Below are positions 25,566-33,944 of a stretch of 64,000 nucleotides of DNA, one piece after another. The notes under the pieces are model-generated. The model was not told where the DNA came from and did no database searches. It was given only the letters and a program-made list of their open reading frames with translations. Numbering within the stretch: position 1 is the stretch's first letter; the number at the start of each line of letters is the position of its first letter. This DNA comes from Deltaproteobacteria bacterium (GTDB taxonomy: Bacteria > Myxococcota > UBA727 > VGSZ01). Position numbers and translations under genes: made by a program. The stretch spans positions 124,001 through 188,000 of the forward strand of contig JACOUT010000010.1 of the NCBI GenBank assembly GCA_016177705.1. The letters run 5' to 3'.

Positions 25566-25682
25566 GAGGTGACAGTAGCAGCCTCCGTGCTGCACGGCGC
25601 AGCCGGCAATCAGTGCTCGCAGCCGGCGGCTTGCCGGATCGGTGAACGTGACGCTCCGGCGTGGCGGCGTTACCATGCTCCC

Positions 25683-26012
25683 ATGGCGCTCTCACCGACC
25701 GAGCAGCTCGCCGTCGACGAGTTCTGCCGCCGGGTGCGCGCCCGCTTCGGCCCGCGCGTGGTCGACCTGGCGCTGTTTGGTTCACACGCGCGTGGCGAAG
25801 CGCACGAGCTGTCGGACATCGACGTGGCGACCGTGATCGATGGCCTCACCGGCGCCGAGGCGCGCGAGGTCGCGTTTGTCGCCGGCGACATGATGACGGA
25901 GCACGACGTGCTCATCGCGCCGTTCGTGGTGAGCGCCGAGCACATGCGCAAGTTGGTCGCACGCGAGCGCTTGATCGCGGCCGAGATCGCACGCGACAGG
26001 ATCCCGCTGTGA
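25683..26012 (+). CDS. MNT-type minimal nucleotidyltransferase (antitoxin)
   Basis: 109 residues with the nucleotidyltransferase signature LFGSHARGEAHELSDIDVA (G33-S34, D45 and D47) and a third Asp at about 75 in TEHDVLI. This is the MNT domain of two-gene HEPN/MNT modules. In studied cases the MNT protein modifies (AMPylates) the HEPN toxin. It overlaps the next gene by four bases (GTGA), and the antitoxin comes first. ATG 25683 has a weak ribosome site. Confidence 0.88.
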   Translation: MALSPTEQLAVDEFCRRVRARFGPRVVDLALFGSHARGEAHELSDIDVATVIDGLTGAEAREVAFVAGDMMTEHDVLIAPFVVSAEHMRKLVARERLIAAEIARDRIPL

Positions 26013-26419
26013 CGAACGAGAACAGGAAGCAGAACATCGCCGACGAGCTGGCGCGCGCGGCGCAGGCGTTGCAGGCCGCGCGGGCGCTCCTTGCTGCCGG
26101 CTTGCATAACGATGCCGTGTCGCGCGCCTATTACGGCGTGCTGCACCTGCTGCGCGCTGCGCTGCTGACGAAGGGTGTGGAGCCAAGGACCCACGGCGGT
26201 GCCATTCATCTCTACAACGTCGAGCTGGTGCGTGTGGGCCTGGTGCCGGCGACGCACAACCGCGTGCTCGCCGGCTTGCAGCGCGCACGTGAGCTGGCGG
26301 ACTACGACGCGGCGGTGGTGTTCACCGAAGAGGACGCGCGGGCGGCGCTCGCCGACGCCGAGGTGGTGTCGGCGGCGATCCGGGAGATGTTGGCGCGCGA
26401 TGGGTGGCTGGCGAGCTGA
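26009..26419 (+). CDS. HEPN-domain protein (toxin partner of MNT)
   Basis: 136 residues, all-helical. The HEPN signature is R39-x6-H46 within SRAYYGVLHLLRAALL, the form common in COG1895-type HEPN proteins. In active members the Arg/His pair is a metal-independent RNase site; this spacing also occurs in members with no shown RNase activity. GTG 26009 overlaps the MNT stop. Together with the preceding gene it forms a toxin-antitoxin-like pair that may protect against phage or regulate growth. Confidence 0.87.
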   Translation: MTNENRKQNIADELARAAQALQAARALLAAGLHNDAVSRAYYGVLHLLRAALLTKGVEPRTHGGAIHLYNVELVRVGLVPATHNRVLAGLQRARELADYDAAVVFTEEDARAALADAEVVSAAIREMLARDGWLAS

Positions 26420-26686
26420 CGCGAGCGCTCCGCGTCCCCGCTCCCCGGTCCCCGCCCCAGATGCCACTACGAGACCGCGAGAACGCGGGCTTGTGCACGA
26501 CGTTCAACGAACGCGCAGATCAATCCGCGCACCTGCGCGTGATCGAGCGCCATTCGGTGACGTCGACGAACTCGTCCGGGTGGGCCACGCTCTGTTGCTG
26601 GCACGGCGGGCCGTCGCACGGCGGTTCAAGGTCCTCCAGTCGGGCGAGTCTCGATCTACTGCATTGAACGGCGGTAGCCTGCGAGC
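26420..26686. other. Non-coding gap between HEPN and Sel1 genes
   Basis: About 267 bases with no supported gene. Short open frames on the plus strand (for example one ending at 26667) have no recognisable domain, an unusual Ser/Cys-rich composition and no ribosome site. The sequence may be decayed coding DNA next to the toxin-antitoxin pair, but nothing identifiable remains. No terminator hairpin followed by T residues was seen. Confidence 0.5.
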
Positions 26687-27220
26687 GTGAGAGGCACGAC
26701 CGCCTTGATCGTGTTGACGGCCGCGTTCGCGTGCGCGGTGCCTCGCGCAGGGAAGTCGGCGTTCACGCCCTCAACGCCGGAGGAAAGGCGATGGACGGAC
26801 GAGTGCACTGAATTCGAGCCCGAAGGCGGGCACTGTCCCGAAGACTTCCCGCGCGAGGAGGCCCAAGCCGCGTGCGAGCAAGGCAACGCGTGCGCCTGCA
26901 TGAAACTCGGCGGCTTCCTCGGCTGCAGAAAGGCGAGTCGCGCCGCAGCGACCGACCTCTTTCAAAAGGCGTGCGACGGCAACCTCGTTGTCGCCTGCGG
27001 CAACCTGGGTGTCATTGTCTTCTGGGGCATCCAAGTACCCGCCGACAAGCCGAGAGGCCTGGCGCTCTGGCAAAAGGCATGTGACGGCGGCTGGGTGTTT
27101 GCCTGTCGCAATATCGCTGACGTTCTCGAGAAGGGCGACACGGTGCCTCGCGACGCCGAAGCGGCCGCCAGGTATCGCGCGAAGGCAGAAACTCCCACGA
27201 AGAACCCGCCGCCGCGCTGA
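26687..27220 (+). CDS. Cys-rich Sel1-repeat secreted protein
   Basis: 177 residues. A signal peptide with AFACAVPRAG (possible lipobox) is followed by about three Sel1-like alpha repeats, each with a paired Cys pattern: AACEQGNACACMKLG, KACDGNLVVACGNLG and KACDGGWVFACRNIA. This is the extracytoplasmic Hcp-like subclass where the Cys pairs form disulfides. The role is probably protein binding. GTG 26687 was chosen. Codon bias is weaker than in neighbours, consistent with an accessory gene. Confidence 0.75.
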   Translation: MRGTTALIVLTAAFACAVPRAGKSAFTPSTPEERRWTDECTEFEPEGGHCPEDFPREEAQAACEQGNACACMKLGGFLGCRKASRAAATDLFQKACDGNLVVACGNLGVIVFWGIQVPADKPRGLALWQKACDGGWVFACRNIADVLEKGDTVPRDAEAAARYRAKAETPTKNPPPR

Positions 27221-27600
27221 CCCACAGCTTCTATGAGCGCTGCGCTCGAGTCGTCCGTGAGCGCCGACAGCGCGACAAAGACCACAAGAGGCCGGCGTCG
27301 AGCGCCGGCAGGGCCACGAACATGGTCACGGTGGCGATCCCCGCCCTCGGAGCGTCGGGCCACGCCCGCGCGACGAGGGGCACAGCGCGCGAGCTGCGGG
27401 GATCGGCGCGAACGCTGACGCACGCTCTACGTCCGAACCCCCGGACGCGAGCCAAGGCGAGCGCCCGCAAGCTCGCACCACGGCCCCCGGGGGGGCCCCG
27501 GCACGCGGAGCGCGCCGTGGGGAGCCGGAGGCCCGGCAGTTCGTGAGGCGGCGACAGCCGCCTCACACGGAATACTTCAAGCTCTGACCGGCGAAGCCGG
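27221..27600. other. Structured non-coding region with serial stem-loops
   Basis: No gene is supported. At least five stem-loops follow one another: CGTCCG/CGGACG (27430-27447), GCGAGC/GCTCGC (27457-27476), GGCCCCC/GGGGGCC (27482-27497), a 10-bp perfect hairpin (27544-27567) and the long one at 27574-27616. The left part (27221-27425) holds no recognisable structure. The region lies at the 3' side of both the Sel1 gene and the MBOAT gene, so terminator function is likely. The density of hairpins exceeds what a simple terminator needs. Confidence 0.55.
27544..27567. terminator. Perfect 10-bp hairpin
   Basis: GTGAGGCGGC, loop GACA, GCCGCCTCAC: a perfect 10-bp stem. It lies just past the end of the minus-strand MBOAT gene and past the plus-strand Sel1 gene, which converge. 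There is no T-run on either side, so it could be a structural, mRNA-stabilising or Rho-assisted terminator. Confidence 0.55.
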
Positions 27601-27616
27601 TCAGAACTTGAAGTAA
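27574..27616 (-). terminator. 43-nt hairpin spanning the MBOAT stop codon
   Basis: The outer arms TACTTCAAG and CTTGAAGTA (9 bp), a 2x2 internal loop, the inner arms CTGACCGGC and GCCGGTCAG (9 bp) and a 3-base loop make a long, almost perfect palindrome. The minus-strand stop codon of the MBOAT gene (27601-27603) and its last codons lie in one arm. With the next hairpin downstream it probably forms the 3' end of the MBOAT transcript. Confidence 0.6.
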
Positions 27617-29025
27617 ATGAACGGCTGCACCTCGAAGCTCGCGACCTCTTTGATGAAGAGCGCGAGCCCCACCAGCACGAGCGCCCGCACCGGCACGGGC
27701 AGACGCGTGAACAGCTGCACGCCCCGGTCGTACCAGCGGTGCGGCACCAGGTGGCCGGCGACGGCGGTGAACAGCACCAGCCCGAGCGCGCCCGACAGGT
27801 TGGGCGACGACGACAAGGTCCAGCCGCTCTTCCATTGCTCGAGGAACATCACCTTGGCGTGCAGCATGTCCTTGGCGCGAAAGACGATGCGGCACTCGAC
27901 CACGATGATGAAGGTGGCGAGCGTGCCGAGCGCAGTGTGCAGCCACGTCGGCTCTTTGGCCTTGCCGAACGTCCACCACCACAGGCGCGTGATGGTGAGC
28001 CCGATGCCGTGCGCCAGGCCCCAGGCGACGAAGCGCCAGTCGGCGCCGTGCCAGACGCCGCCCAAGATCATGGTGATCATCAAGTTGACGATGGTGCGCG
28101 ACCTGCTGCCGCGGTTGCCGCCGAGCGGGATGTACAGATAGTCGCGCAGCCACGAGCCGAGCGACGAGTGCCAGCGCCGCCAGAACTCGAACAGGTTCTT
28201 CGACAGGTAGGGCTTGTCGAAGTTCTCCTTGAGCACGTAGCCGAACAACGCCGCGGTGCCGATGGCGATGTCGGAGTAGGCCGAGAAGTCGTAGTAGATC
28301 TGCAGCGTGTAGGCGAACACCGCCGTAGTCACCTCGAGGCCCGAGTAGTTGCCCGGGTCGGCGAACACGCGATCGACGATGTTGGCGGCGAGGAAGTCGG
28401 CGATCACCAGCTTCTTGACCATGCCCGTGGCGATGCGCACGAGCGCGCGCGCGCCGCGTGCGTCGTCGAGCGTGGGGCGCTCGTCCACCTGCGGCAGGAA
28501 GTCGCTGGCGCGCACGATGGGGCCGGCCACCACGTGCGGGAAGAACGTCATGTACACCGCGACGTCGAGCCAGCTCTCTCGCGTCGCCAGCTCGCGCCGG
28601 TAGACGTCGATGGTGTAGCTCATGCCCTGGAACACGATGAACGACAGGCCGACGGGCAGGATCAGGCCGAGCGGGCGATAGACGAGCTGCACGTCGAGAA
28701 GCGCGAACGCGTCCACCACGCTCTGCGTCAGCCAGTCGGCGTACTTGAAGAGGAACAGCAGGCCGAGGTTGTTGACGAGCGAGAGCGACAAGATCGCCTT
28801 GCGCGCCAGGCGATGCTCGGTGCGGCGTAGCCATCGCCCCACGCCCCAGTCGACGACGGTGAGCCAGACGAGCAGCACCACCGGCGCCGGGTTCCACGCC
28901 ATGTAGAAGATCAAGCTGGCGACGACCAGCAGCACCTTGCGCACGGTGGTGCGGTCGGCCACTGCCCAATACAGCGCGAACACCACCGGCAAGAACAGCA
29001 GGAACTGAAGGGAGTGGAACAGCAT
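27601..29025 (-). CDS. MBOAT-family membrane O-acyltransferase (AlgI-like)
   Basis: 474 residues with about 10-11 membrane segments. The family landmarks are present: FFPHVVAGPIVR, DFSAYSDIAIG, FWRRWHSSLGSWLRDYLYIPLGGNRG and the invariant His region GGVWHGADW near residue 325. Bacterial AlgI/PatA-like MBOAT proteins pass acetyl groups across the inner membrane to a periplasmic SGNH partner that modifies exopolysaccharide or peptidoglycan. Its ATG at 29025 overlaps the stop of the double-SGNH gene by one base, which supports that pairing. Confidence 0.92.
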   Translation of the reverse strand: MLFHSLQFLLFLPVVFALYWAVADRTTVRKVLLVVASLIFYMAWNPAPVVLLVWLTVVDWGVGRWLRRTEHRLARKAILSLSLVNNLGLLFLFKYADWLTQSVVDAFALLDVQLVYRPLGLILPVGLSFIVFQGMSYTIDVYRRELATRESWLDVAVYMTFFPHVVAGPIVRASDFLPQVDERPTLDDARGARALVRIATGMVKKLVIADFLAANIVDRVFADPGNYSGLEVTTAVFAYTLQIYYDFSAYSDIAIGTAALFGYVLKENFDKPYLSKNLFEFWRRWHSSLGSWLRDYLYIPLGGNRGSRSRTIVNLMITMILGGVWHGADWRFVAWGLAHGIGLTITRLWWWTFGKAKEPTWLHTALGTLATFIIVVECRIVFRAKDMLHAKVMFLEQWKSGWTLSSSPNLSGALGLVLFTAVAGHLVPHRWYDRGVQLFTRLPVPVRALVLVGLALFIKEVASFEVQPFIYFKF

Positions 29026-32000
29026 CAGCCACCCCGCCGGTCGACGTCGGTGGTGGCTTCGCTCTTGTCCTTGGCCTGCGCGCGCGCGATCTCTTCCTGC
29101 GCGGCGGCGGCGGCGACGGCGCTGTCGTGCGCGTACGCGGCCAGCAGGTCGTCGACGATCAGATCACCGAGCTTGCCGTACCCCTCGGCGGTGAAGTGCA
29201 CACGGTCGGCGTTGGCAAGCCCGCGCTCGAGCCACTGCGCGATCGAGCCGGCGCCGCCCATGGCGGTGCGCAGGGAGAAGAAGGCGCAGCCGCGATCGGC
29301 GGCGACCTGTCGCTGCACGCGCTCGACCAGCTCGTGGCTCGGCGCCGCGCGCCACTCGCCGCGCTTCTGGTCTTGCCGATCGGAGGCGCCGATGATCACG
29401 CAGTCTGCGCGCGGCGAGGCTTGTAGCAGCGTGTCGAGCGTGCGCGTGAAGTGGTGCCGATAGCTGGCCTCATCGAGCGAGGCGATACCGGCCTCGTTCG
29501 TGCCCCAGGCGGTGACCACCAGATCCCAATCGCGCGAGCGCGCCTCCTCGGCGACGATGTCCTGTCGCCACCGCTGCGGCGTCATGCCGGTAGTGCCAGG
29601 CAAGCCAACGGCGTCGAGCACGATGCCCGGTCGCGCGCGCTCTTCGCTGACCGACAGCAGGTGCACCGGGCCGTAGCTCTCGGAGGTACCTGCGTCGACC
29701 TCGTCCTTGTCCTTGCCGCGCGCCTTCTTGGCCGCAGGCGCATGCACCGTGATCTCGAGGCTGGCGGTCAGCTCTTCGATAGGCAGGCGCAAGAGCTGCA
29801 CGTCGCTCTCCGGGTTCTTCACCTCGGGCGAGATGGTGGCGACCGTGGTGCCGTCGACCGCGACGTCGGCGCTGCCCATGTCGGGCGTGGCCAACCAGGC
29901 GATTTGCAGGACGCCGGCAGAGCGCGCCGCCGGGCAGCTCGGCCGCTTGGTGACATGCCGCGCCGCGTGTCCCTTGCCGGCACCGACGGCGAGCGGTGCG
30001 CAAAAGTCGATGGCGAAGCGCGCGCCCGGCTCGAGGCGTGCCTTGGTGCCGCTCATGCCGACGGTGCCGCCCAGCATCACCTCGCGCCCGTCGGCGATCT
30101 CGAAGCGGCCGTCCAGGGTGCGCACCACGCCCGTGTTGGCCAGGCGCTTGGACTCGCGACCCACCGAGATGAAGCCGCGCCCGGCGCTGCCGAAGCGTTC
30201 GGTCAAGCGCTCGCGCATGCGATCGGTCCACATCTGGCCCGCGGTGTGGGAGGCGCCGAGCTGGCCGATGGCGACGCGGGTGACCTCGCCGCGCTCGAGC
30301 GCGCGCAGGTGGTCGAAGAAGCGGGACAAGGGGCGACGCGCCGGCGCCTCTTCATGCGCGTCGCCTTTGACCACCACCACCGCCTGCTCCTCGGAGGGGA
30401 ACGACAGCCCGGCGAAGCGCGGCTTCGGCACCTTGGCGTCGCGTCGGCGCGCCACCGGGATGCCGCCCTCGGGCACCGGCGTGCCGACCCAGCTCTGCAA
30501 CAGCGCGTCGGCGAAGAGCTGGCCGAGCACGTCGCCACCGCGCCAGGTGGGGTGCACGAGATCTTCTGACAGGTAGCCCTTGTCTTTGAAGCGCGCGAGC
30601 GAGCCCTTGCCGCCCATGGCGGCGAACAGGTCAAAGAATGCGCAACCCTCGCGCTTGGCGACGGCGCGCTCGACCTGGATGACGGTCTCGATCTCGGGGC
30701 GCGTGGTCAGCTCCTCACCGGCAGCGCTCGCCTTGACGGCGTCGATGGGCGAGACCAGCAGGCAGGCGGCCTCGGGCGCCGCCTGTTTGACGCGCGCCAA
30801 GAGCTCGGTCAGGTAGGCGTCGAAGCGCGCAGCATCGATGGTGCGATAGTCGAGCGAGCGCACCTCGTTGCCGCCGAGCATGGCGACGAACAGCGAGGGC
30901 TCGCGTTGCTGCAACTGACGCACGAAGACGTCCTTCTCGGTCGCCTCGACGTAGAGCTGCGCGCTCGCCGCAGGTACGCCGATGGTGTCGACGACGACGC
31001 CGGCGCCCTCCTTCTCGAGCGCGGCGCCATACACCTTGGCGCCGGCACCCTCGGTGACGAGCACTAGCTCCCGCGTAGCCGCGGGCAAGGTGACCTCGAC
31101 GGTGGCGTCGTGTTCGGGCGCCACTTTCGGCATCGCCTCGATGCGCGCGAGCACGGTCTTGCCCGCCTTGGTACGTGCTTCGAGGCGCATGGCCGGCTGA
31201 CCGCCGTGCTCGAGATAGAACAGGCGCGCGCGCGTGGCGGCCTCGGCACGCCAGCTCGTCTGCTCGCCCGCCACCGACGAGAGGTGCACGCTGCCGGTGA
31301 AGCCGAAGGGCCCGAGGCGCTTGCCGCTCTTCGGGTCGGGTGGGTCCTGCGCGAAGTTCTGGATCTCCCAGCCCGGCGACGCCTCGCCGGTGCGCACCTT
31401 GCGGCCCGCTACCTTGCTGAGGCGGTCGGGCAGCAAGAAGCCGCGCCCGGCGTCGCCGAAGCGCTCCACCAGGCGCGCCCGCACCACGTCGGTGACGTGG
31501 TCGGAGGCAATGAGCGAATTGCCGAGCACCACGGCAGCGGCGCGCGCGCTGCTGTCACCGGCGGCGATGGCGTCGAGCGTGGCGAAGAACGGATCGAGTG
31601 CGTGGCGCGCGCAGCGCACGCCACCTTGCGGCGCCGGCTCCTCGAGCACACAGGGGTTGTCGACGGCGGCGCCGGGCGCGGCGACGCTCCTCGCCTGCGC
31701 GCGGAAGGCGTCGGCCTTGGGCGACGCGCCGCGCGCCAGCACGGCGGCGCGGTCGACAGAGACGCGCGGCCGTTCGGGCACCGGCGCGATGGTCGGCACG
31801 TCCTTGAGCGCTTCGACGTCAGCGCGCGCGTCGCGCGTCGTCAGCAGCTCGCGCTCTTCCGCGTCGAGCGCGGCCGTGCTGCTCTCGTCGATGCCCAGGC
31901 CGGTCGGCGCGTCGCGGCCATCGCCGCCCTGCGCCGCCAGCTTCTCCTCGACGTGCTGCAGGGTCATCTTGGGCTTGGTGAGCACGCGGCGCGCGACGCG

Positions 32001-32153
32001 CTCGGCCGCCTCGGGTGACGACAGATCGAGGGGCTTGAGCCACGACGGCACCGGCGCAGCGGCCAGCGCGGCGCACACGACGAGGAACATGGCCAAGGTC
32101 ACCACCGTGGTGCGCGGGGCGTGCGGAGGCGGTTGTTGGGGCGTGTCTTCCAC
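29025..32153 (-). CDS. Membrane-anchored protein with two SGNH/GDSL hydrolase domains
   Basis: About 1,042 residues. An N-terminal membrane helix (VVTLAMFLVVCAALAAAPV) anchors a periplasmic protein. Domain 1 has block I GNSLIASDH (about 211), block III LGGNEV (about 426) and a DLVH Asp-His (about 531). Domain 2 has QLGASHTAG (about 633), WGTNEAG (about 884) and DRVHFTAEG (about 983). Both appear to keep a complete Ser-Asp-His set, indicating an internal duplication. Next to an MBOAT transporter, the likely role is transfer or removal of acyl groups on an extracellular polymer. GTG 32153 has a GGA-type ribosome site; a GTG at 32189 is possible. The polymer is unknown and no polysaccharide genes flank it. 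Confidence 0.83.
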   Translation of the reverse strand: MEDTPQQPPPHAPRTTVVTLAMFLVVCAALAAAPVPSWLKPLDLSSPEAAERVARRVLTKPKMTLQHVEEKLAAQGGDGRDAPTGLGIDESSTAALDAEERELLTTRDARADVEALKDVPTIAPVPERPRVSVDRAAVLARGASPKADAFRAQARSVAAPGAAVDNPCVLEEPAPQGGVRCARHALDPFFATLDAIAAGDSSARAAAVVLGNSLIASDHVTDVVRARLVERFGDAGRGFLLPDRLSKVAGRKVRTGEASPGWEIQNFAQDPPDPKSGKRLGPFGFTGSVHLSSVAGEQTSWRAEAATRARLFYLEHGGQPAMRLEARTKAGKTVLARIEAMPKVAPEHDATVEVTLPAATRELVLVTEGAGAKVYGAALEKEGAGVVVDTIGVPAASAQLYVEATEKDVFVRQLQQREPSLFVAMLGGNEVRSLDYRTIDAARFDAYLTELLARVKQAAPEAACLLVSPIDAVKASAAGEELTTRPEIETVIQVERAVAKREGCAFFDLFAAMGGKGSLARFKDKGYLSEDLVHPTWRGGDVLGQLFADALLQSWVGTPVPEGGIPVARRRDAKVPKPRFAGLSFPSEEQAVVVVKGDAHEEAPARRPLSRFFDHLRALERGEVTRVAIGQLGASHTAGQMWTDRMRERLTERFGSAGRGFISVGRESKRLANTGVVRTLDGRFEIADGREVMLGGTVGMSGTKARLEPGARFAIDFCAPLAVGAGKGHAARHVTKRPSCPAARSAGVLQIAWLATPDMGSADVAVDGTTVATISPEVKNPESDVQLLRLPIEELTASLEITVHAPAAKKARGKDKDEVDAGTSESYGPVHLLSVSEERARPGIVLDAVGLPGTTGMTPQRWRQDIVAEEARSRDWDLVVTAWGTNEAGIASLDEASYRHHFTRTLDTLLQASPRADCVIIGASDRQDQKRGEWRAAPSHELVERVQRQVAADRGCAFFSLRTAMGGAGSIAQWLERGLANADRVHFTAEGYGKLGDLIVDDLLAAYAHDSAVAAAAAQEEIARAQAKDKSEATTDVDRRGG

Positions 32154-32316
32154 CGGCGTCCATTGGAGCCTGTCGACCCCGGCCGGCACAAGTTTTCGAC
32201 CACCGACCTACGCGCACCTACCTGTCGGGCGCTTGCCTTCTCGCTAGATGATCGTGAAGGATCCGCGGCCGATCACCGAGTCGGCACCTGCTGCCGCGGT
32301 CGACGAGGACGGGCCC

Positions 32317-32649
32317 ATGGAGACGAGTGACACGCTGGACGAGACGAGCTTCCGCGCGCTGGCCGGCGCGGTCATCGACCGCGTGCGCGCCGTCGTCGAC
32401 GCCGAAGACCCCGACCTCGTGGAGGCGGTGCTCGAGGCGGGCGTGCTCAAGGTGCAGTTCGCCAGCGGCCCGCCCTTCGTGCTCAACCTGCAGCCGCCCA
32501 TCCGTGAGCTGTGGCTGGCGGCCGACCGCGCAGCTTGGCACTTCCGCTGGGACGGCGCGCGCTGGCTCGACAAGAAGCACGGCGGCGAGCTGTACGCCAC
32601 GCTGAAGGAGCTGTGCGCGGGCAAGGTCGGCAAGGAGTTGCCGTTCTGA
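32317..32649 (+). CDS. cyaY: Frataxin-like iron-sulfur assembly regulator CyaY
   Basis: 110 residues, matching the length of CyaY. It has an acidic first helix (SFRALAGAVIDRVRAVVDAEDPDLVEAVLEAG, Asp/Glu-rich as in iron binding), strands GVLKVQF and FVLNLQPP, the family signature IRELWLAA, then AWHFRWDGARWLDKKHGGELY. It modulates the cysteine desulfurase in Fe-S assembly. ATG 32317 has GAGGA eight bases upstream; an earlier ATG at 32248 would add a 23-residue unrelated extension. It is followed at once by the hydrolase gene. Confidence 0.87.
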   Translation: METSDTLDETSFRALAGAVIDRVRAVVDAEDPDLVEAVLEAGVLKVQFASGPPFVLNLQPPIRELWLAADRAAWHFRWDGARWLDKKHGGELYATLKELCAGKVGKELPF

Positions 32650-33527
32650 CCGGGCCCTTGGTCCTCGCCCACGGCGGCGCCGCGAACGATCCGGCAGTGT
32701 CGGACGGCTGTCAGGCTGCCTGCCAGGCGGCGCTGGCGGCGCTCGCCGACGGCGCCGGCGCGCTCGACGCCGCGGTGGCCGCGGTGGTGGTGCTGGAGGA
32801 CGACGAGCGCATGAACGCCGGCACCGGCAGCACGCTCCGCCTAGACGGCAGCATCCAGACCGACGCCAGCGTGATGGACGCGCGCGGCTTCGGCGCGGTC
32901 GCCGGGCTCGAGGGCATCAAGAACCCCGTGCGGGTGGCGCGCGCCGTCTATCAAACGCCGCATCGCCTGGTGGTCGGGCGCGGCGCGCGCGAGTTGGCGC
33001 TGCGTCTCGCCTTGGCCGAGGCCGATCTGTCGACGGCGCGTGCGAGAGAGAAGCACGCGGCCCGCATGGCGACGCTCGGCGGCGGCGTGTTCGCGGCGCT
33101 GTGGCAGGACGTGCCCGAGGTGTTCTGGAAGAAGGCGGCACAGGCGGGCGGCGCCTGCGACACGGTCGGCGCGGTGGTGCGCGCCGCCGACGGTACCTTC
33201 GCCGCTGCAGCGTCGACCGGCGGCATCTGGTGCGCGCTGCCCGGCCGCGTCGGCGACGTGCCCATCCCCGGCGCGGGCATCGAGGTCGGCGACGCGGGCG
33301 CGGTGGTCGCTACCGGCGTCGGCGAGGTCATCTGGCGCGAGCACCTCTGTGCGCGCGTGCACCAGGCGATGATGCGCGGCGTGCCGGCACAGCGGGCGGT
33401 CGACCAAGCGATCGCCGACATCACGCGCTCGCACCCCGACGTCGACGTCGGCCTGCTCGCCGTCGACCGCACCGGCGGCGGCGCGGCGGTGACCCGTGAG
33501 ATGCCGTGGGCGCGCGCCGAGCGCTGA
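32646..33527 (+). CDS. Isoaspartyl peptidase / L-asparaginase-type Ntn hydrolase
   Basis: About 293 residues of the Thr-dependent family. The N-terminal strand LVLAHGGAAN precedes the substrate region, and self-cleavage would expose the Thr of CDTVGAVV (about residue 173), followed by ASTGGIW, the usual substrate loop. It would hydrolyse beta-aspartyl peptides or asparagine. No ATG, GTG or TTG sits at the expected distance from AAGGAG (32632-32637); the best-placed codon is CTG 32646, which overlaps the cyaY stop (CTGA). TTG 32658 is the alternative and lacks a ribosome site. Cotranscription with cyaY is clear. Confidence 0.85.
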   Translation: MTGPLVLAHGGAANDPAVSDGCQAACQAALAALADGAGALDAAVAAVVVLEDDERMNAGTGSTLRLDGSIQTDASVMDARGFGAVAGLEGIKNPVRVARAVYQTPHRLVVGRGARELALRLALAEADLSTARAREKHAARMATLGGGVFAALWQDVPEVFWKKAAQAGGACDTVGAVVRAADGTFAAAASTGGIWCALPGRVGDVPIPGAGIEVGDAGAVVATGVGEVIWREHLCARVHQAMMRGVPAQRAVDQAIADITRSHPDVDVGLLAVDRTGGGAAVTREMPWARAER

Positions 33528-33619
33528 TCGACGGCTCCGCACAACCACCTTGCGCTCGCCGCGGGGATGTCCAAGCGTCGGCGCCGGCCCCGCGGCGTCG
33601 TCGCTCGGAGGAGTCGAAC

Positions 33620-33940
33620 ATGCGCGTGATCCGCTTGGTGCTCGTGCTCGCAGCATTGGCGTTCGCCCTTTCCTGCGCCGGCCCCAATACGGCGGCTGCG
33701 CCCGACGGCGCCGGCTTCTGGCGTGGCCTGGCGCACGGCTTCATCGCGCCCGTCACCTTCGTCATCTCGCTCTTTCGCGAAGACGTCTCGCTCTACGAGA
33801 TCAGGAACAACGGCGGCTTCTATGACGCCGGCTTCATGATCGGCGTCGGTTGCTGGGGCGGCGGCGGCGCGGCGGCCTCGCGTCGCCGCCGGAGCCACGA
33901 GCGCTCTTCGAGCAAGCTCAAGCCGCCCTCGCCCGCGTGA
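33620..33940 (+). CDS. Small lipoprotein of a widespread uncharacterised family
   Basis: 106 residues. A signal peptide ends in LSC (lipobox LAFALSC). The core GFWRGLAHGFIAPVTFVISLF...VSLYEIRNNGGFYDAGFMIGVG is a pattern I recognise from small proteins in many bacteria, with a hydrophobic helix and an Asn-Asn-Gly-Gly motif; function unknown. The tail is Arg/Ser-rich. ATG 33620 has GGAGGA eight bases upstream. It is the last plus-strand gene before the convergent pirin gene, 4 bases away. Confidence 0.75.
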   Translation: MRVIRLVLVLAALAFALSCAGPNTAAAPDGAGFWRGLAHGFIAPVTFVISLFREDVSLYEIRNNGGFYDAGFMIGVGCWGGGGAAASRRRRSHERSSSKLKPPSPA

Positions 33941-33944
33941 ACGG

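Noticed and set aside
26404..26667. An 87-residue plus-strand frame after the HEPN gene
   Set aside because: No ribosome site, domain or normal composition; it overlaps the end of the HEPN gene.
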